Assembly (NCBI RefSeq): GCF_000003815.2
Contig: NC_049989.1
Location: 22,304,316-22,325,991 of the forward strand
Direction of reading: 5' to 3'
Origin: Branchiostoma floridae
Lineage: Eukaryota; Chordata; Leptocardii; Amphioxiformes; Branchiostomatidae
Length of the DNA stretch: 21,676 nucleotides
The notes below the pieces were generated by a model. That model saw nothing but the letters and a program-made list of their open reading frames with translations, was not told the DNA's origin and ran no database searches. Positions 9,013 through 18,424 of this stretch are shown piece after piece (position 1 is the stretch's first letter; the number at the start of each line of letters is the position of its first letter). Made by a program: the position numbers and the translations under genes.

Positions 9013-9568
9013 GTATCAAGAAATGTACACAAATGACAAGTTTGCCCATGACTAATTTTTGGTATTTCTTTGTTTTTTGTTGTGTTTTAAAGCCTACCTG
9101 TGGTTTTCCTTGCAACATTTGGGAAGTGTACCCAGCATAAATTGGATTCTTAACGCGGGTCTCAATACGAATACTTATGATATCTAAGGGACTGGCAAAA
9201 ACTGGCCAAAATGGCGAGTGCAGATTTGGGCACCAGAATGGGTTTGACTGTGTTTCGGAGATGTTCCTATACATGTAATTGTACCCTGTGGCGTCATCAC
9301 ATTTACATCCCTCTTTAGCAACTCCGGTTCCTGACTTCAGTTTCAAGGTCAATGGTTCAAAGTTGAAGGTCAAGGCTAACACGGAGGGGAGGGGGGCTTC
9401 ATCAATAACGCGAAGTTTGCCTGACGCGGGGTCACGTGAGGTCGCAGTGCCTGTTAGGCAGGAGGAACGCTGTTTGCAAGTGGAGGCTGTGTTTCAATCA
9501 GCCGCGCTGGAATTGCCTTTCCGAGAGGTCTGATGGAGCGATGGATCATCCAGACGGCCTTGGCAACC
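9013..9568. other. Intergenic stretch, no gene recognised
   Basis: Short ORFs only. Two AAGGTCA half-sites (9345-9351 and 9366-9372, the first within TCAAGGTCA) resemble nuclear-receptor sites but could be chance. Confidence 0.4.
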
Positions 9569-9582
9569 GTTGCTAGGGAAAC
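9569..9582 (-). promoter_or_regulatory. RFX X-box-like site
   Basis: GTTGCTAGGGAAAC here is GTTTCCCTAGCAAC on the minus strand, an imperfect inverted repeat matching the X-box pattern and almost identical to the site at 3587-3599. A further GGCAAC half-site lies directly beside it (9562-9567). Confidence 0.4.
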
Positions 9583-9589
9583 CAGCGAG

Positions 9590-10780
9590 TGAAGATGATA
9601 ATGAGGTTGCCGTGAGGAGGCTCTTGACGTTTTCAACAGTTGTGATCTTTGCTCTGATGTCAGTTACGTTGTATGTATGCACCTGGCTAATTTCACACTT
9701 TCCCGATCTCAAAATCGGAAGATCCACATGAAAACAGAGCCTGAGCGGAAAGTCTGTATCTTGGTACTCACAGTTTCAGGGAGTGGATATAGTCAGGTTC
9801 AAGTAATCCTCATAGCTCTAGTTACAGCCTGCTGGATTTCTACAGAATATGTCAGAGAGTCTGACGGAAACTTGCTCAGATCAGGTCCAAGATTTCATCC
9901 CGGTCTTCCTTGTTTTTCACATTTTAAAAGTTGAGTTAAATGAACCAAGGAATTATTTGATGAGGCCTCCGCTGTTTTCTATTCAAATCTAAATGTGGTA
10001 TCTCACTGCACTTGGGGCGCCGGTGAGGCACTGTGGGGTTCATTCACTGCACATGCGGTACTGTTGTGTATTTTGCCGATTTTTGTTTTATTCAAATGTT
10101 ACGTAAAACTATGACTATGAATACAACAAAATGCACAAAACGTAAGCAAATTTGCTCTTTATCTCTGAAACTCGTTGAGTTCTTGTTCGTACCCCGCAGT
10201 GCCGCACCGGTGGCCCAAGTGCAGTGAGATACCACCTTAAGATGACTCCTCTCCGCCCATCTTACGTATGACAGCTCCCCCCCCCCTACTCACACACAAG
10301 GAGACAGAATTAGGTGAGTATCCGAATAACTCCTCCAGCCTTCCGTGATTACTTTAAGACCCCAGGGAAGGATCAAGTCGTCTTCTCGTCTTCAGTCGTG
10401 CTGCAGAAGTGACGGAAGTTAATCCCACCTGCTGTCGGCGTACCTTCAAACGCCAAACGTCATCACTAGTGCTGCACTCAGACATCATCAGGAGTTAATT
10501 GAGCCATTTACATCTATTTGTCTTCAATATTATATACCAAATTGGTCCAAATGTAGCCTGACATCAATTCAGCCTGCTGCCAGCCAATGCTGGATTGTCC
10601 TCTCAACTAACCATTCCTTAGAACTCGATGCTGTATTACTATTCGTTATGTACTTATATTTGTCTCTGTCAGTCTGAATTTCATTTTCCAGTGGTGAAGC
10701 TAACTTCAGTGCCTTGATAGAGTCATCATGAATGTGTCTTGTAAGTTCTCATGTTGTTCAATAAAAAAGAAACGGAGTGA
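9590..10780. other. Intergenic stretch, no gene recognised
   Basis: Contains a C-tract in 10267-10278, and an AATAAA (10760-10765) after an AT-rich segment from about 10540 that could be a transcript or retroelement 3' end. Short ORFs at 9677-9934 and 10033-10227 show no motif. Confidence 0.45.
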
Positions 10781-11033
10781 CTAAACTGGAGGCCAGGTTT
10801 GTTGATAAACTTGATATTTCACGTTCGGCGCCCGTCCCTTCCGGCTTCGCGGCCGCTCCGTCAGGCCTGCCCCAACAATAAACCGTCTCCAGTCGATTTT
10901 ACACGTCAAGCCGCTCGATTTCACACGTGTTGCCGCCAGTGTTACCGCGCGTAAGTGGAAAGGGGTCCCGTCAAAGCCCCCGATAGAGTTTTTAGTCAGT
11001 TTGACACCCATTTCAGCTGAAAAGGTCCAAGGG

Positions 11034-11172
11034 GATTCCCCCCCCGTCCGTCGTTTTTTACCCCCCCCCCCTCCAGACCCACCCCCGCGCTTTATTTGTT
11101 TGGCTTTTTCAGGTACAGATTTTAACATGACTAATGTCCCGTGCGGTAGAAAGCCCCCCCCCCCCCCCCCTT
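11034..11172. repeat. Poly-C tracts (G-quadruplex-prone on the minus strand)
   Basis: C-runs at about 11039-11046, 11060-11072, 11082-11087 and 11154-11170. They explain the poly-Gly pseudo-ORF on the minus strand (10781-11215) and the Pro-rich one on the plus strand. Confidence 0.85.
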
Positions 11173-11680
11173 CCCAATCCCCAAGCAGATCCTGCGTGGC
11201 ATAAGACAGTAACATAAAGCTGGGGAAAGAGTTTCCCCAACTTTATGTTACTGTCTTATAGCATCCTGGGGAAACTCCTTCCCCAGCTTTATGTTACTGT
11301 CTTATGCCATGCAGGATCTGCTTGGAGATTACCCCATTCCCGTCTCAGTGATTTAACACACATACCCTCAGCGAGACCCTCTCTCAGGTGTGCTCCGTCT
11401 TTATCTGACAGTTATCTTAGGCGCGTAGCAACATGACTGATGTCCTGTGCGGTTATACCCCCTTCCAGCGACCCCCCCCCCCCCCACACACACACACGAC
11501 ACCCCCTTCTCAGTTTTGCCCCCTCGTTATTTATTTTGACAGTTTATCTCAGGTGAGTATCAACATAACTAATGCCTCGCGCGCCCTGTACCGTGAATAC
11601 CGCCCCATTTCACGGCGCTAAATGTGCGGCCCGGTACCATGCATACCTGCCCATTTCACGGCGTTAAATGTCGCCGTAAG
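11126..11680. repeat. Diverged tandem units plus a 46-bp tandem pair
   Basis: The phrase AACAT(G/A)ACTAATG followed by a TGCGG-like word and a C-rich stretch recurs near 11126, 11430 and 11558. A second, cleaner repeat starts TACCGTGAATAC at 11589 and TACCATGCATAC at 11635 (period 46), sharing CCCATTTCACGGCG. A C14 plus (CA)n run lies at 11471-11497. Confidence 0.65.
11176..11330. mobile_element. Foldback element with 51-bp inverted arms and an extra inverted copy
   Basis: Left arm 11176-11226 and right arm 11280-11330 are reverse complements with two mismatches. Between them, 11234-11259 is another inverted copy of the inner 26 bp (one mismatch), so the left arm can pair with either. A related single copy lies at 13416-13463. 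No coding sequence is present, so it is a short non-autonomous foldback/MITE family with one rearranged member. Confidence 0.85.
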
Positions 11681-11700
11681 TCACACCTGCCGTCTTTAAC

Positions 11701-12005
11701 CCCAGATCTTCTGACATTTCAATCAAGGCTGACATCACACCTTGATGACGCCACCTTTCCAGGTGTCACCGCAAGACGTCTTCCGCATGCTGACGTCTCC
11801 CCGCCAAGTCTTAAGGATTTAAGGAGACTTTTAAGACATTAACCCGCCCGATCCTTCGGCATTTTAATCAGGTCTGACGCGGCGTCTTGACGTGAACTTC
11901 TGGAAACACCTTTACAGGTGACAGACGATGAAGACGTCTCAGCGCTCCTTCCTTCCCCTGTCCGCCCTCCTTAAAGATTCACCCAGACGGCTTGAACGTC
12001 CCGCC
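11701..12005. repeat. Two diverged tandem copies, period about 146 bp
   Basis: Copy 1 starts near 11701 (CCCAGATCTTCTGACATTTC) and copy 2 near 11847 (CCCGATCCTTCGGCATTTTA). Both continue through AATCA-GG-CTGAC, a CACCTTT-CAGGTG word and an AAGACGTCT word in the same order. Confidence 0.65.
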
Positions 12006-12131
12006 GTGTCCGCACGACAGATCCAATAAGACGCGGTAACACTAGGCGATATGAAGGACGCCCTTCTGTATGAGGTGCACCATATATCATTTCAGCAGGA
12101 CTTCCGCGGATCACGGCTTCTTTAGGTTATT

Positions 12132-12346
12132 ATGCTGGTTACTGGAGTAAGGAAAAATCATTCTCAGCTTTTAAATCAAGATATTCGTGAGGCTAATCTG
12201 CTGGTTACTGGAGTAAGGAAAATCATTCCCAGCTCTAAATTCAAGATGAAAACAGTAAGGCCTATATTTAGGTACGCATCGCAGCAAGGAGCGAGTATTA
12301 TCATCAGGTGAACCCTCTCTTTCCATGATATTCTGTTGGTTACTGG
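12132..12346. repeat. Tandem repeat, period about 66 bp, entering the gap
   Basis: CTGGTTACTGGAGTAAGGAAAA occurs at 12135 and 12201. A third start (TTGGTTACTGG) lies at 12336-12346, directly against the run of N, at about twice the period. The assembly gap probably lies in more of the same repeat. Confidence 0.75.
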
Positions 12347-13107
12347 NNNNNNNNNNNNNNNNNNNNNNNNNNNNNNNNNNNNNNNNNNNNNNNNNNNNNN
12401 NNNNNNNNNNNNNNNNNNNNNNNNNNNNNNNNNNNNNNNNNNNNNNNNNNNNNNNNNNNNNNNNNNNNNNNNNNNNNNNNNNNNNNNNNNNNNNNNNNNN
12501 NNNNNNNNNNNNNNNNNNNNNNNNNNNNNNNNNNNNNNNNNNNNNNNNNNNNNNNNNNNNNNNNNNNNNNNNNNNNNNNNNNNNNNNNNNNNNNNNNNNN
12601 NNNNNNNNNNNNNNNNNNNNNNNNNNNNNNNNNNNNNNNNNNNNNNNNNNNNNNNNNNNNNNNNNNNNNNNNNNNNNNNNNNNNNNNNNNNNNNNNNNNN
12701 NNNNNNNNNNNNNNNNNNNNNNNNNNNNNNNNNNNNNNNNNNNNNNNNNNNNNNNNNNNNNNNNNNNNNNNNNNNNNNNNNNNNNNNNNNNNNNNNNNNN
12801 NNNNNNNNNNNNNNNNNNNNNNNNNNNNNNNNNNNNNNNNNNNNNNNNNNNNNNNNNNNNNNNNNNNNNNNNNNNNNNNNNNNNNNNNNNNNNNNNNNNN
12901 NNNNNNNNNNNNNNNNNNNNNNNNNNNNNNNNNNNNNNNNNNNNNNNNNNNNNNNNNNNNNNNNNNNNNNNNNNNNNNNNNNNNNNNNNNNNNNNNNNNN
13001 NNNNNNNNNNNNNNNNNNNNNNNNNNNNNNNNNNNNNNNNNNNNNNNNNNNNNNNNNNNNNNNNNNNNNNNNNNNNNNNNNNNNNNNNNNNNNNNNNNNN
13101 NNNNNNN
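12347..13107. other. Assembly gap (761 N)
   Basis: Unsequenced. The odd length suggests an estimated gap size. Nothing can be said of its content; open frames running through it are artefacts. Confidence 0.99.
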
Positions 13108-13415
13108 TGCTGTGGCCTAAATTATACATCAAAGATCAGCAAAACTTCGGTGCAATTTCAGGCTGATTCATACTTTGATGGAATCCTTCAAGGTGGAGGG
13201 TTGTCAACTGGTGCATCATGGCTTCGTTATTCTAATTTGTTGGTTCCATTCTGAACAGTAAAATCAACATAAAACCTGGGGGTAAAAAGTCTTGGGTAAT
13301 TTTGTGCCTCGGTAGATACAGTTTCATGGAGTAAATTAACAGAATCATAGAAAAAATGATGACCTTAATATTGACCAGATTACGAGTAGGCTGCAGAGGC
13401 CTGGGCTACTGACCT
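13108..13415. other. Intergenic stretch after the gap
   Basis: A plus-strand frame stays open from the gap to 13254, ending in a 48-residue piece (CCGLNYTSKISKTSV...) with no motif I recognise. It could be an exon tail, but there is no other support. Confidence 0.35.
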
Positions 13416-13463
13416 AATCTCCAAGCAGATCCTACGGTAGCATAAGATAGTATCAAAAGCTGG
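13416..13463 (+). mobile_element. Second copy of the 11176-11330 foldback arm
   Basis: Starts AATCTCCAAGCAGATCCT and continues through GCATAAGATAGTATCAAAAGC, matching the 51-bp arm at roughly 80 percent. The inverted partner is not seen nearby. Confidence 0.7.
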
Positions 13464-14722
13464 CAGAGGAGTGAAGCCGGCTTAGGAGTGAGTTTCGCTA
13501 CTCTTCTGTAACAGTACTGTAGAAAGGGCGACACCTGGCGGAATAGATTCGCTCCGCACATAAAGTCTTTTTGTAACACGTCTTAGAACGCGGCTTGGGA
13601 GTTTTAGATGACCGAAAATTTTGTGTTATGACTGTTAAAGTGCAAAGGATTATTTAGAGAGTCAAATTCTGTAAAACTAAACCGTCAGCTCTGTGACAAA
13701 CACATTTAAGCGACACAAACAACAGTTTAGATTCACCTGGCTTGCACAGTAATTACCACCGGTTTATCGCCCATGGGCAAGTAAGACAATAGGCAGCCTG
13801 ACGTCTAATCTGATATCTTATCTGATATCTAAATCTAGTTCAACCACTAGTACTCCGCGAATAAGCAGTGTGAGACGGGGCTCCGACACTTTAAGAAGGC
13901 CCTGGACTGAAGAGCCGAGATCTGACATCCATCCACACCTTTGTGAGTCTCCTCCTGTTTCTCCTCAGTCCTGCGTCATAGTTGGTGTCATTTTGCGGGG
14001 GGGAAAGTTGTAGGATAAACGTTTGGTTTCAGCGACAAAATGTCGGCTACTGCGTCACATCAAAATGGCGACGAGGAAATGTCAGCCAATTATAGACACT
14101 GCCAGAAGCTCCTTCTGTAATCTTAATGTCAATTTGTTTATGAATGTTCTTCGCATCACTAGTTATGACTCATACTGTGACACATGTTCAAGGGAAAAAT
14201 TTATTAGATATACATGAACCTCAGTTGCGCTTTTGTCAGTCTCACCTTTTTAATAACGTGACAGCTAAAGGTGACAGAGTAACACTACGATATTACGAAC
14301 AGGATTGACGTTGCATCAATAGTGTGGGGACCACATATCATCATCGTCCACTGTATTCTGCATAACAGTCGAAACGTACGTGGCCATGTATATTTGAGAA
14401 GAAAACTGTTGCAGTTTGGATATTTGTAGCCGGGTCTAACGCAGCGCCCTTGACAGATACTTATTCAAGTGTACGTAAATCAGGCGGGGCACCATTCTAG
14501 GTCATTCACCTGTACATTGTCATTTTCAAAAACAACATTCTAATACCATACCAAGTTTCATTCCAGTTTCATGATGAACCGTTCCTCTTTCATGACTACT
14601 GAGGCCACAGAATCTTAATATCTTGGTTTCGGATATGTCTGTTTCTTTTTCTTTTATAAAAAAAAGTTTACATGTACCATTCAAAATATGAATCAGACCT
14701 AAAATGACCATACCCTTTGCAG
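13464..14722. other. Intergenic or intronic stretch
   Basis: AT-rich DNA without a recognisable gene. A duplicated CTGATATCT word lies at about 13810-13829. If 14723-14799 is an exon, this could be intron. Confidence 0.45.
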
Positions 14723-14799
14723 GTATCGTGAGGAAGCCAGCTGATAGCGCCCTGTCGTCAGTTTCTGCACCAGAGGCCAGCCCGAGAACCATTGTCCAG
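14723..14799 (+). CDS. Candidate internal exon of an unknown gene
   Basis: A GC-rich 77-bp block in AT-rich DNA, preceded by CCCTTTGCAG and followed by CAG/GTGGGT. Only the frame starting at the third base is open; it reads IVRKPADSALSSVSAPEASP and ends RTIVQ. The exon would enter with two carried bases and leave in phase 0. No partner exons are recognised and the peptide is Ser/Ala-rich and uninformative. It could be chance. Confidence 0.28.
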
Positions 14800-15632
14800 G
14801 TGGGTGCAATTCTATCTGATCAAAGTCAAATAATAGAGCCTGAGGTTAGACTAAGTTAGGATGAACCTGTCAATAGTAAAAGAAAACGCCTTATTGACAG
14901 GATAATATTTCCAATAGCCTCGAATTCATCTCCGAATCTGATGAATGTGCGGTCCGGCTCATCAGAATCCAGTCTAATGTCACTGTTTGCACAATTTTAT
15001 CTCTGGTTACATCTGAAATAACTGTCCAAGCAGATTCAGGTTTTCTGTTTACATCTTGTCCACTTGCTGAACTTCAACACGTGCGGCCGTGTGGCGCAGT
15101 GGCAGTGTGTTTGCGTTGGTTCAACGATGACATAACACACATAAAAGCTGTGGTGTCTATTGGGCTCAAATGTGGCCTCCCTCACCGACCCGGATGTGAA
15201 AGTTCAGAGTTCAGTAGTTCCTCACCAAATGAGAAGAAACCGGTTAGACATCAGTAACGTTTCACCCATTAAATGTCATGGAGGTCATGTGTTAGGCAGC
15301 GCTTGTGGCCAACTTGTGCCTGTCTACTGAAGAACAAGATAACTCACGAACGGCTTAATGGATAGTTGTGTTGGTAAAGTGTCACAAAAAAATGGAAATG
15401 ATAATTTTTCGATGACATGAATTTACTACCCCCTATCGGCTAGTTCACATGTGGCCAGTAGGTGCACGTGGAAACCAATTGGGTCAATCACTCATAGGTG
15501 GATGCAGCCGAGATGCAAGTGATGACGTCTGTGATTAGGTCTGAACCTGCTAGAGGATCAATCCAGGGCGGGAAGAGACGTGTTGATAGTCTTGACGACA
15601 TCCAACTTTCGTCAGTATCTAGTTTTCTTACT
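14800..15632. other. Intergenic or intronic stretch with a tRNA-like fragment
   Basis: At 15092-15102 TGGCGCAGTGG matches an A-box, and GGTTCAACGA (15118-15127) resembles a B-box. The spacing is short and no cloverleaf can be drawn, so this is at best a decayed tRNA-derived SINE head. No gene is seen in the rest. Confidence 0.35.
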
Positions 15633-15743
15633 AGGACGAATCCTGGATGTCCAGAAAACGGCCTCAACAGGAGGACGCGTCCTGGATATCCAGAAAAAGG
15701 CGCAAACAGGACGCAACCTGGATAAACAACGGTGTTTATCCAG
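15633..15743. repeat. Tandem repeat (39/36 bp) with palindromic core
   Basis: Three units start AGGACG at 15633, 15672 and 15708. Each holds CCTGGAT-TCCAGA, palindromic as CTGGATATCCAG in unit 2. In unit 3 the centre is expanded, giving CTGGATAAACA, spacer ACGG, TGTTTATCCAG (15718-15743): perfect 11-bp arms. Related words (ACGAATCCTGGATATCTAG) return at about 16208-16227. 15744-16640 otherwise shows no gene. Confidence 0.8.
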
Positions 15744-16640
15744 AACGTGTACTTGAGGGTGGAGCTTCCTGTTTTCGAGGGAGGAGACTATCCTGCATGT
15801 TGTTTTCGTGGTTAGAAGGCCGCCACCTTTGTATCTCCCCGAAAGAGTTTTGTGTAGAATTTATTCAGCTCTTGATGTTGCAGAACTTAAACGAATGATT
15901 GATAATGATACTTCGATGTTCACACGGGTACTTACGTATCAGGCTCAAAATGCATTTCGCGTAATGATGCAAAAATGTTAGTAAAAATGGGATTAATTCT
16001 CAGTTATTTTTTTGTGCAGTGTCATATTGTAGTTACGTGTTAATAGCATTCAGATGGCGTCCTTATCATGGGGAGTGCAGCGGTCACTTCCGGGTTTCAA
16101 ACTCTCGCAACTAGAGTCTCTCGAGGTCGACCCAAATATGGAAACACGGGCGTGCATAATAACTGTTTTTTGTCCTATCAATCACCATGATTGACGGCAC
16201 CGGAAGTACGAATCCTGGATATCTAGTTTACGTATGTTTTTGGACGAAACCTGGAGCCGACGAAATCTAGATGCTACAACACCTCTCACCGACCGAAGCT
16301 CTTGTCCCCCAGATACCATACATACTAACATTGCGACCTGGACGTGAAAAACACATCGTTAGGTACGAAATTAGCAATTTTCGTCAAAAATGCCTGTCAA
16401 AAAATGGCTGCCATGGCACCACGAAAAATGATTTTTTTTTTCATACTTTTAGAAATCGTTGCCAACTAAGTTTTAGGAAAGCTCACCAAATTTGATGGCT
16501 CTAGCGTAAGCTGTTCTGGTGTTATGTCACATGAAAGTTGGCGCAGGCTTCAAAAGTACCCCGGTCTGAATAGGATTAAAAGATCAGACTTAATTGTTGT
16601 GTGGGATACATAATTTCCATCTATGGGCTTGCATGAGAGT

Positions 16641-18060
16641 ATTTATTCATTTATTTATTTATAAAGATTCACAGAAAATGTTCAGCGACGTGTGGGCAAC
16701 AGGATTTATACGTCCTTTACAGGACCCACACCTCCAGCAACAGTTAAAAACTAACTATAAACTATAGGAAATAGGCAAATAAAAGCTAAGTACATATAAG
16801 GATGTTCTAACAAAAATGTCCTTAATACAAAATAATATCCAAACGAACCAACAGTAAAAGGGATCAATTAAACTAAAGATGACAACACATGAAAATGAGG
16901 TAACTAAAGGTTGGCTATAGATTTTGATGTTCATCCAATCAGCACTTGCAACAATGGGTCCAAGTGCATATCAAATGAACATCAGATTGTGTGACCAGCA
17001 GAAAGAGGTAATGTTCAATAACAGATTGCTTAAAATGATTGATTGAAAAGGTAGGATTTAGCCGGAGTTGTCGAATTTCTAGTGGTAAGGCGTTCCATAT
17101 GTTCAAACAGCCTCATTACCCACACTTTGGGTACCTACTGGCTGCAAAATACACCCGATATTATAGGTCGACGATTCTGTTGAAATAGAAATGCTTAAAG
17201 TTTGAAGTGTAATATTTACCTGGAATAAGTGTAGCCTGCCCATGTGCTCTTAAAAAGGGAGGTGGTAATTTTAGAAAACTATTAATATCTATAGTAATAT
17301 TATAGAGGCCTAGTAAGCACTTATATAAAAAAGATCTAGTATTTCTTGTCGGTATGATAGAGGTAAGAGAGAACAATGTATTAACCTCATCCTGTAGTCT
17401 GCTGTGTAATCATTGAGAATATACTTGGAGGCACGTATTTGAGCTTTTTCGACTGAGGCAATGAAGTTGTGTGCATACGGAGACCAGATGACCGACAGTA
17501 CTCGAGTTTGCTTCTGACAAGTATGAGATACAACATCCTTTTAACATTGGCAGGGGCATCATAACCTACTGATCTCTTTATAAAGCCAAGAGCCGAATTT
17601 GCTCTCGATATGATATTATGTACATGAGAATTTCACGTAGCTAAGACCCCTAAATCGGTGACTTCAGAAACATTCTCGAAGACGTTGTCATCCATTTTGT
17701 AAGTAAAATTATTCGGATTTCTAGATCTGCTTATCGTGAAAATTTTACATTTTCCAGGATTAAAGTTCATTAATCAGATATTACTCCGATCGTACATGCA
17801 CTCAATATCTGTCTGGTGGTGAGATACACAATCGCACTCTCGAAATACCGTAGGTGAAAGTCCATCTGGACCACCTGGATCAAGGATGTCATCCATTACA
17901 CCAAGCTACGTCAATGTGGCTTCAGTGAAGGAAGGGAAGAGCAGTTTTTATTTTATTTTAATTTTTTTGTCTGCCTCATTATGCTCAAGTTATTTGAGAA
18001 ACCTGTCGATATATTCACTGAAGTGATGATGTGATACTGCACGTTTCGCGAGGTGGACTT
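16641..18060 (-). mobile_element. Decayed LINE (CR1/L2-like), internally deleted
   Basis: Read on the minus strand, this is the C-terminal part of a LINE reverse transcriptase plus its 3' end. In order: GPDGLSPTVFREC (plus about 17838-17876, normally early in the RT domain), MNFNPGKCKIFTIS (about 17730-17770), TDLGV, NSHVHNIISRANSALGFIKR, RSKLEYC (about 17495-17514), VIWSPYAHNF after a frameshift, FYFNRIVDL, WNALPLEIRQLRLNP, and CTW..CC.C near the end. The 3' end is an (AAAT/AATG)n tail (plus 16641-16662). Stop codons and frameshifts abound, a ~60-bp insertion separates NRIVDL from WNALP, and the catalytic centre is missing. The inner (5') boundary is uncertain. Confidence 0.85.
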
Positions 18061-18299
18061 TTTTGTTTGCTTAATTTTTTTGGTAAAAATTTGGTTCTTT
18101 TGTACTTGTTTGGAAGTTCCTAAGGTGAATTGTATAAATTACAACCTTTGTGCAAATTTGAACTTTTATGCAGATATGCCTATTCTAATGAAATGAAATT
18201 ACTGGTATGTGAAAACATGGACGATCTTCTGTGGCAGAGAAAACATTCTTGATTTCTTTCATTCACGAAAAAAGGAGATTTGATGAAAGACGTACGTCT

Positions 18300-18393
18300 T
18301 CGTTTTATTCTGTCTTTATTTCTTCTTTCTGCATCCAGGGCAGACCAGGTCAATGACTTTGCAATGCTTTACAGTATTTTTTTTCGTGTGCAG
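18300..18393 (+). other. Candidate 3' splice sites upstream of the LRR coding exon
   Basis: A pyrimidine tract from 18302 ends at GCATCCAG (18331-18338), and a second T-run ends at GTGCAG (to 18393). Using 18393 makes the ATG at 18425 the first start codon in the exon. Using 18338 would leave two out-of-frame ATGs ahead of it. Either way a 5' non-coding exon would lie further upstream, possibly beyond the antisense LINE. A hydrophobic ORF from ATG 18283 overlaps the LRR start in another frame and is probably the pyrimidine tract translated. Confidence 0.5.
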
Positions 18394-18424
18394 TGGAGAA
18401 TAGATATCCTTGTGTGGGTTGAAC

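Noticed and set aside
10781-11215. 144-residue minus-strand ORF with poly-Gly segments
   Set aside because: The Gly runs are translated poly-C tracts and the start lies inside the foldback arm.
12176-13254. Large ORFs of 276-318 residues on both strands
   Set aside because: Almost all of their length is the 761-N gap.
15092-15127. Possible tRNA gene
   Set aside because: A-box and B-box-like words are present but too close, and no acceptor or anticodon stem forms; at best a decayed SINE head.
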